Positions 22,564 to 22,755 of a stretch of 22,755 bases of DNA are shown in pieces. Each line of letters opens with the position of its first letter. Position 1 is the stretch's first letter. The stretch covers positions 1 to 22,755 of the forward strand of contig CAXTVQ010000077.1 of assembly GCA_964247705.1 (NCBI GenBank), given 5' to 3'. The stretch comes from LMUY01 sp964247705 (GTDB lineage Bacteria > Pseudomonadota > Alphaproteobacteria > Acetobacterales > Acetobacteraceae). The notes beneath the pieces were generated by a model. That model saw nothing but the letters and a program-made list of their open reading frames with translations, was not told the origin of the DNA and made no database searches. Made by a program: the position numbers and the translations under genes.

Positions 22564-22755
22564 TCAGGCCGGGTTGGCTTCCTTCCACGGGTCCTTCACC
22601 GCGGGGAACGTGAAGAACTCCACGTTGGCTGCCTCGCCGTCCAGCATCTTCACCTCGCGCATATAGACGTTCTGGACGATGTCGCGCGTCGCCGGGTCGA
22701 TGCTGATCGGCCCTTTGGGGCTCTCCGCCTTGAAACTGGACAGCGTGCGCATCGC
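22564..22755 (-). CDS. ABC transporter substrate-binding protein, C-terminal fragment (LivK-type)
   Basis: The frame is open to the window edge and ends at 22564. The visible C-terminal 63 residues contain ESPKGPISIDPATRDIVQNVYMREV and the ending VKDPWKE, a pattern shared by periplasmic type I binding proteins of the Peripla_BP_6/LivK family, many annotated for branched-chain amino acids or amides. It is first in the transporter operon, ten bases before livH. The signal peptide and ligand-binding cleft lie outside the window, so the ligand cannot be judged. Confidence 0.88.
   Translation of the reverse strand, partial: AMRTLSSFKAESPKGPISIDPATRDIVQNVYMREVKMLDGEAANVEFFTFPAVKDPWKEANPA

Overview
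The window is GC-rich bacterial chromosome from a draft assembly; a run of exactly 100 N sits at 20683-20782. Gene content and order suggest an alphaproteobacterium, probably Rhodospirillales/Acetobacteraceae: pyrG next to kdsA, a polyprenyl synthase beside a DUF2007 gene and a TrmN6-like methyltransferase, a non-flagellar MotA/MotB-like pair, and sugar-acid catabolic genes. This placement is by recognition of gene families, not by a search. No tRNA, rRNA, CRISPR array or insertion sequence was seen.

Layout. 1-2651 (+): tail of an unknown gene with a Pro/Ala/Ser repeat, then a MotA/ExbB-like channel subunit and an OmpA-domain coiled-coil partner, chained by an ATGA overlap and a 10-base gap. 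2846-3412 (+): a lone M23 metallopeptidase of clearly lower GC, a transfer candidate. 3501-5356: divergent idnO-like and idnD-like genes, together the route L-idonate to 5-ketogluconate to gluconate. 5384-9086 (-): kdsA, pyrG and a long-chain polyprenyl diphosphate synthase (LPS Kdo, CTP and quinone side chain). 9148-10112 (+): a DUF2007 protein and a TrmN6-like methyltransferase. 10126-10395 (-): a conserved hypothetical with a near-ideal ribosome binding site.

10680-13868 (-): class I ribonucleotide reductase, nrdA then nrdB, separated by a 273-base intergenic region holding two NrdR-like boxes exactly 31 bp apart, one overlapped by a perfect DnaA box. nrdA has its own candidate promoter with an NrdR-like box over the -10. 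NrdA lacks the N-terminal ATP-cone. This is the most interesting regulatory signal in the window.

14119-16322: an AI-2E/PerM-family membrane protein with a long C-terminal extension, divergent from a single-domain response regulator. 16368-17420 (-): Ada alkylation-response protein. 17499-19249 (-): a small unknown gene, 2-keto-3-deoxygalactonokinase and KDPGal aldolase. 19310-22755 (-): a branched-chain amino-acid type ABC transporter in the order substrate-binding protein, LivH, LivM, LivG, LivF, with the LivM/LivG junction lost in the assembly gap.

No complete undescribed system can be demonstrated. The items most worth following are the nrd control region, the MotA/MotB-like pair of unknown function, the low-GC M23 gene, and a short hairpin repeat present twice.
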